From positions 1-64,000 of the forward strand of contig NZ_JAAHBQ010000023.1 of the NCBI RefSeq assembly GCF_020144665.1: a stretch of 64,000 nt of DNA, given 5' to 3'. The DNA is from Oscillatoria salina IIICB1. GTDB taxonomy: Bacteria > Cyanobacteriota > Cyanobacteriia > Cyanobacteriales > SIO1D9. The translations under genes and the position numbers were made by a program. Of the stretch, positions 59,337-64,000 are shown piece after piece. Numbering within the stretch: the first letter of the stretch is position 1; every line of letters begins with the position of its first letter. The notes beneath the pieces were generated by a model, which saw only the letters and a list, made by a program, of their open reading frames with translations, searched no databases and was not told the DNA's origin.

Positions 59337-61487
59337 CTAACGAGAATCTCGTCGCCAACAAGCAACAACCAAGCGAATTTCATCGTAACTGTAACCTTCT
59401 CCGAGAAACTCGCGAAGAGGTCGTAAAAGATCGTGACCCAAACTAGCGATCGCCTTTTCAATCTTCTCCTGACGTTCGGGAGTTACAAAACGATCGATCT
59501 CCCGAATTAGTCCTAACTCAATTAATTGAGCCAGATGAGAAGCGATCGTACCGGTACTAAAATGCCTTTGGTCGGCAATTTCTTTGAAACTGAAACCGGC
59601 TTGATACAACTGCAAAGTCAACTGGAGAGTATCGCTAAGACTAGCTTGATTTCGTTCTCGACAATGTCCGATCGTCTCAGCAACAAATTGTTCGCCATAA
59701 TAAGCAAGTTTGTAGTCACCAACACCAGAAAGTTGAGCCAAATCAGCCAAAGATTGAGGTTGCTGAAATGCCATTAACTTGAGTGTAGAATCAGCAAAAA
59801 TCATATAAGGAGGAATCCCTTGTTCGTCAGCAATTCGCTTACGTAAATTACGCAACCGTTGAAAAAGAGCATCAACCTCAATTCTTCTAGTTTCCTCAGC
59901 CACGCGATCGCTACCACCATGACAATCGCGACTTTTCTTCTTACTAGGAACAGCAATTTTCACCGCACGCTGTTTGCGTAATACCTCCCAACTGTACTCA
60001 TTTAACTTCAACACCGAATAACCATCAGTCGTTTCAGTCAATAAACCTTGATGCAGTAGCGATCGCCCCAACATTTTCCAAGCATCAATTGATTTATCTT
60101 TACCAATACCGTGAGTAGAAAGTAAATGATGATTGTATTGCATCACCTTTTTATTGCGCGAACCTCGTAAGACATCAATAATGTGCATCATGCCAAACTT
60201 TTGCTGACAGCGCGCGACACAAGAAAGAAACATTTGCGCCTCAATCGTCCAATCTTCTTTCGGATCGGGATTCAGACAATTATCACACTTACCGCAATTA
60301 CCAGGAAAATCCTCACCAAAATAAGCTAATAAAATTCGACGACGGCATTCCGTACCCGCACCATAATCAATTACTTGCCGTAACTGCTGTAAAGCCAGAC
60401 GTTGTTCGTTAAGATCCGGCTTTTTTTCGATCAAATACTTGACTTTAGCCACATCTCCATAACTGAAAAACAACCAACAATTAGCTGTATCTCCATCTCT
60501 TCCCGCCCTTCCCGCTTCTTGATAGTAATTTTCCAAACTGCGAGGTAAATCGTAGTGAATCACAAAACGAACATCCGGTTTATTAATTCCCATCCCAAAC
60601 GCGATCGTAGCGACAATTACTTGAATATCGTCTCGTAAAAAGCTAGTTTGATTAGCTGTCCTTTCTTCAGCAGACATCCCCGCATGATAAGGTAAAGCCT
60701 TCACTCGATCTTGTCGCAATCGAAAAGCAATTTCTTCAACTTTTTTGCGACTGAGACAATAAATAATCCCCGAACCATCAGTTTTCTTGACTTGCTGTAA
60801 AATTTCCCGGTAAGAGTATTGATGTTTTTGACGTACCTCGTAGTACAGATTCGGACGGTCAAAACTAGCTGTCGGAAAATAAGGTTGTCGCAGTGCTAAC
60901 TGTTCGATAATATCTTGGCGTACTCGTGCCGTCGCCGTGGCAGTTAAGGCACAAATTGGTACTAAGGGGTAAACTTCTCTAAGTTGTCGCAACTGCCGAT
61001 ACTCCGGACGAAAATCATGTCCCCATTCGGAAACACAATGAGCTTCATCAATCGCCAAACCAGCAATACCCACTTGAGAATTTACCTGCTGTAAAAAAGC
61101 TAAAAAATTCTCGCTTAAGAGTTTTTCTGGAGCAACATAGAGTAACTTAATCTTACCTTTGAGGATCGCCGCAGTCCGCGATCGCGTCTGGTGCCAATCC
61201 AAACTACTATTTAAAAAGGTAGCCTGAATCCCATTTTTTAATAAAGCCTGCACCTGATCTTGCATCAGCGCAATCAAAGGCGAAACTACTACTGTTAAAC
61301 CAGGCTTGAGTAATGCAGGTAGCTGAAAACAAACTGACTTACCTCCACCTGTCGGCATCACTACTAACAAATCGCGATTTGCTAACGCCGCTTGGATAAT
61401 CTCTTTTTGTCCGGGACGAAAAGAATCAAAACCAAAAAAGTGTTTAAGTTTTTCTTCCAGGGAATTAAACTGGATGGGACTATTCAT
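59337..61487 (-). CDS. recQ: RecQ-type ATP-dependent DNA helicase
   Basis: A 716-residue DNA helicase acting in recombination and fork repair. It has the Walker A MPTGGGKSVCFQLP, DEAHCVSEWGHDFRPEYR, SAT-like LTATATARVRQD and QEAGRAGRDG motif VI. A zinc-binding CGKCDNC (about 395-401), an RQC winged helix and an HRDC domain (about 545-620, LRKRIADEQGIPPYMIFAD) follow. A C-terminal helical tail resembles the wHTH seen in other cyanobacterial RecQ proteins. It converges on the 312-bp repeats. Confidence 0.95.
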   Translation of the reverse strand: MNSPIQFNSLEEKLKHFFGFDSFRPGQKEIIQAALANRDLLVVMPTGGGKSVCFQLPALLKPGLTVVVSPLIALMQDQVQALLKNGIQATFLNSSLDWHQTRSRTAAILKGKIKLLYVAPEKLLSENFLAFLQQVNSQVGIAGLAIDEAHCVSEWGHDFRPEYRQLRQLREVYPLVPICALTATATARVRQDIIEQLALRQPYFPTASFDRPNLYYEVRQKHQYSYREILQQVKKTDGSGIIYCLSRKKVEEIAFRLRQDRVKALPYHAGMSAEERTANQTSFLRDDIQVIVATIAFGMGINKPDVRFVIHYDLPRSLENYYQEAGRAGRDGDTANCWLFFSYGDVAKVKYLIEKKPDLNEQRLALQQLRQVIDYGAGTECRRRILLAYFGEDFPGNCGKCDNCLNPDPKEDWTIEAQMFLSCVARCQQKFGMMHIIDVLRGSRNKKVMQYNHHLLSTHGIGKDKSIDAWKMLGRSLLHQGLLTETTDGYSVLKLNEYSWEVLRKQRAVKIAVPSKKKSRDCHGGSDRVAEETRRIEVDALFQRLRNLRKRIADEQGIPPYMIFADSTLKLMAFQQPQSLADLAQLSGVGDYKLAYYGEQFVAETIGHCRERNQASLSDTLQLTLQLYQAGFSFKEIADQRHFSTGTIASHLAQLIELGLIREIDRFVTPERQEKIEKAIASLGHDLLRPLREFLGEGYSYDEIRLVVACWRRDSR

Positions 61488-61604
61488 TGTTCTCGATCAA
61501 AAAATGCACGCGTCAGTAGGAGAGAGAGAGGAAATAAAAGTAAGTAAGCCAGAAAGTAACATAGCAACTACCCCCTGAGAAAGTGCTAACCTCTCAACCA
61601 TCAG

Positions 61605-63080
61605 ATGAAAAAACCTTTATTTCGTTCTATCCATACTCGCATAATGACGGCTACGACACTATTGATTGTAGCGATCGTCGGAGCAGTGGTATTACTCTGG
61701 GTGAAGGAGGTAAATTATGTCTACCGTCAACAAAAGCGCAAGCAAGCACAACAAATGGTTGTTGCTTTGGCTAATGCTTGGGTAAATGCTTTGGTGGAGG
61801 AAAGCTGGAGTCAAATTCGTCTCAATGTTAATCTCTTGTTTAACCGCAATGAAGAATTAGTCTATATTTTCGTTTCTGATGTACGTCGCGATAATCAAAT
61901 TGTCGCTGCTTTACCTGAAGAGTTTACTGAACAATATATCCCTGATGCTATTCCTTTATCCCAAACTGAAGCTTCTTTAAATTTATCGGGTGGTGCCGAA
62001 ATTTTTGAGACGGTTATTCTCCGCGATTTAAAGTTTCCCCCAGGAGAAGTAAGGGCTGAACGTGGCGAACAAATTATGGAAGTGGCTTATGATGTGCGTA
62101 ATTCTCAAGGTGAAAAAATTGGTACTTTACGTCTTGGTGTTTCCCTACGAGAAGTTAACGAAGCTGTGATTGAGGGAGTTATCAAAGCTTTGGCTGTCGG
62201 TGGGTTGGGACTTACTTGTGGTTTGGTTGGTGCTTATATCCTGGCTAAACAATTGAGTTATCCGATACAACGTTTACAAGTTAGTGCTGCTAAAATTGCT
62301 GCGGGTGATTTGGAACATCGCGCGGAAGTTCCTCTTCGCGATGAAATTGGACAGTTAGCTACTGCTTTTAATGAAATGGCTTGGGCGTTACAATTGTCTT
62401 TTAATAAGCAACAACGTACTTTAGAATCTTTTGCACGCTTTGTCCCAGATAAGTTTCTGACGGTGATTGCTTCGGAGGGGATCGAAAATATTCAGGTGGG
62501 AGTTGCTTCTACTCGCACGATGACGATTCTTTTTGCTGATATTCGAGGCTATACTTCGATGTCGGAACAAATGTCTCCTTTAGAAACTTTTGCTTTGTTA
62601 AATGATTATCTCGCTTGTATGGGGGCTGTAATTGAAAAGTCTGGCGGTTTTATCGATAAGTATATCGGTGATGCTATTATGGCACTTTTTGATGAAGAAA
62701 ATACTGATTGCGCTCTCGAAGCAGCTTTAGCCATGCAGTCTGCGTTACGCAAGTTTAATGAGGCACGAATTCGTCAAGCTTTGCCTAATTTGGAAATTGG
62801 GATTGGTATTCACCAAGGTGATGTGGTTATGGGTACTGTGGGTTTTGCTTCTCGGATTGAGTCTACTGTTATTGGTGATGCTGTTAATGTCGCTTCTCGT
62901 GTGGAAAATCTTACTCGTAAGTACCACTGCGATGTTTTGGTTACTGAGTCGGTGTTAGTCGCTTTGGCTCATCCACAGGCTTTTCAACTTCATCTTGTTG
63001 ATGATTCTGTTAAAGTTAAGGGCAAAGAAGAACCTCTCGCTATTTATCAAGTTTTGCTTCCTGATGAAAAAAATAGTTAA
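61605..63080 (+). CDS. Class III adenylate/guanylate cyclase with HAMP domain
   Basis: A 491-residue membrane sensor. TM1 (about 15-34) and TM2 (about 195-214) enclose an extracytoplasmic domain. A HAMP domain (216-268) and a class III cyclase domain (about 300-485) follow. Metal-binding Asp residues are in LFADIRGY and YIGDAIMALF. Lys in DKYIGD and Asp in VIGDAVNVASRVE suggest ATP as substrate, hence cAMP. The transition-state Asn/Arg pair is kept (NVASR). It is divergent from recQ. Confidence 0.92.
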   Translation: MKKPLFRSIHTRIMTATTLLIVAIVGAVVLLWVKEVNYVYRQQKRKQAQQMVVALANAWVNALVEESWSQIRLNVNLLFNRNEELVYIFVSDVRRDNQIVAALPEEFTEQYIPDAIPLSQTEASLNLSGGAEIFETVILRDLKFPPGEVRAERGEQIMEVAYDVRNSQGEKIGTLRLGVSLREVNEAVIEGVIKALAVGGLGLTCGLVGAYILAKQLSYPIQRLQVSAAKIAAGDLEHRAEVPLRDEIGQLATAFNEMAWALQLSFNKQQRTLESFARFVPDKFLTVIASEGIENIQVGVASTRTMTILFADIRGYTSMSEQMSPLETFALLNDYLACMGAVIEKSGGFIDKYIGDAIMALFDEENTDCALEAALAMQSALRKFNEARIRQALPNLEIGIGIHQGDVVMGTVGFASRIESTVIGDAVNVASRVENLTRKYHCDVLVTESVLVALAHPQAFQLHLVDDSVKVKGKEEPLAIYQVLLPDEKNS

Positions 63081-63274
63081 ATGTATCCAAAGTTACAAAA
63101 TCTTTCGGGGGTTGACGCTATATTAAATACAATGGGATATTTGCAATTAATTTTTCTTGCTCAGATTCCCATTATAAAGAAAATCCTTTTGATTTAAATA
63201 TACCATCAAATAGAGGAAAAAGCAATACCCATTGGTCAACTGCCAAGAAAACGACACTTGACCAACGAGAAAAG

Positions 63275-64000
63275 CTAAAGAACTTGCGCCCTCAACCAAG
63301 CAACAGGTAGATAGAGCATTTTTTCCCCTTGAGGAACGAAAGCCCTTTTGTTAAAGACATCATAATCATTACGCTCGATCGCATCAAGAATACCTTGATA
63401 AAGCATCAAAGCCGCCCAAACAGGCCAACGGGAGTCACGAGAGAGAGCGCGAATACCTTTTTCCGCCTCTCGATAAAACTTACGAGCGCGTTTAATTTCA
63501 AAACGCATTAATTCCCGCCAGCGTTCATCAATTTTCCGATTAAATAAATCTTCTTCGGAGTAATTAAAGCGTGCCAAATCTTCCAGAGGAAGATAAATCC
63601 GCCCTCGCCCCGCATCCTCACCGACATCCCGCAAAATATTAGTTAGTTGATTAGCTATTCCCAGAGCGATCGCTTCTTCGGTAGGAACGTAATTTGCCTC
63701 CTGATGATGCCAAGGAGCAGTAAAGTAGTAGCGATCGGAACCCAAAACAGCACTTGACATCAAGCCCACCGTTCCTGCAACCCGATAGCAATACAGTTCC
63801 AACTCCCGAAAAGTTTCGTAGCGATTGCGGTAGAGATCCATCTGCTGTCCCGCGATCATCTCCCGAAAAGGTTCAATCTCGATTGGGAAGCGTTCGAGAG
63901 TGTCTACTAGCGCCACATCAAGGTCATCAAGAGGTTGTCCGGCAAAGAGTGATTCCAAGCGTTCTTCCCAACACTGGAGAGTTTCCGGGGTAGTAAAATC
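63275..64000 (-). CDS. crtB: Phytoene synthase (5' end cut by the window)
   Basis: Condenses two GGPP to phytoene, the entry to carotenoids. The visible part reads from WEERLESLFAG through the two Asp-rich regions (DLYRNRYETF around the first and LTNILRDVGEDAGRGRIYLP for the second) to the C-terminus RAFVPQGEKMLYLPVAWL. The frame continues without a stop to the right edge (DFTTPETLQCW), so the N-terminal part is outside. The stop is at 63275. Confidence 0.95.
   Translation of the reverse strand, partial: DFTTPETLQCWEERLESLFAGQPLDDLDVALVDTLERFPIEIEPFREMIAGQQMDLYRNRYETFRELELYCYRVAGTVGLMSSAVLGSDRYYFTAPWHHQEANYVPTEEAIALGIANQLTNILRDVGEDAGRGRIYLPLEDLARFNYSEEDLFNRKIDERWRELMRFEIKRARKFYREAEKGIRALSRDSRWPVWAALMLYQGILDAIERNDYDVFNKRAFVPQGEKMLYLPVAWLRAQVL

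Overview
This is a chromosomal window from a cyanobacterium. The evidence is the very frequent HIP1 palindrome GCGATCGC, a glycosyltransferase that reads as the cyanobacterial monoglucosyldiacylglycerol synthase, a phytoene synthase cut by the right edge, cyanobacterial-style Ser/Thr kinases, a LOV histidine kinase, families such as DUF1823, DUF4112 and DUF4058, and families of short spreading repeats. The repeat load and the many signalling genes suggest a larger, perhaps filamentous, cyanobacterium, but the species cannot be named from this sequence.

Layout. 0-6 kb: glycolipid synthase, a sterol-desaturase/short-chain-dehydrogenase fusion, an ankyrin protein and a tandem pair of DUF4058 genes. 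6-11 kb: a minus-strand set consisting of a dihydroorotase-like protein with a degraded metal site, a solute-binding lipoprotein, and a fusion of a periplasmic amino-acid-binding domain to a pentameric ligand-gated ion channel. 11-22 kb: a double histidine phosphatase, a kinase, a CPBP membrane protease, a copper ATPase interrupted in frame by spreading repeats, an FHA protein, tmk, holB and a Uma2-type protein. 22-24.4 kb: a non-coding block with 77-bp tandem repeats, a structured leader, a 10-repeat CRISPR array without cas genes, and a possible insertion-element remnant. 24-29 kb: aspartate kinase, an overlapping 35-aa micro-ORF plus DUF4112 gene, a hydrolase and two orphan antitoxins.

29-38 kb is the most accessory-looking part: tldD, a nucleotidyltransferase-like gene, a broken DUF6887-like gene, a stand-alone winged-helix piece of a STAND protein, a serpin, an L,D-transpeptidase, tldE, a rifampin ADP-ribosyltransferase carrying an integron-type attC site at its 3' end, and a family-4 uracil-DNA glycosylase interrupted by a mini-intein. 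38-53 kb: phosphoribosyltransferase, LOV histidine kinase, class I aldolase (fbaB), map, tRNA-Asn, a large kinase, bioF, an AMIN-domain amidase and a pentapeptide-repeat protein. 53-64 kb: gamma-glutamyltransferase, mnmH, a redoxin, a duplicated molybdopterin-domain-like lipoprotein, a 312-bp direct duplication, recQ, a class III cyclase and partial crtB.

Most genes stand alone or in short runs (tmk-holB, DUF1823-bioF, micro-ORF-DUF4112, mnmH-redoxin-lipoprotein). The most notable systems are the receptor-channel fusion with its binding lipoprotein, the arr/attC cassette, and the intein placed at an iron-sulfur ligand cysteine. All functions are inferred from sequence reading alone.
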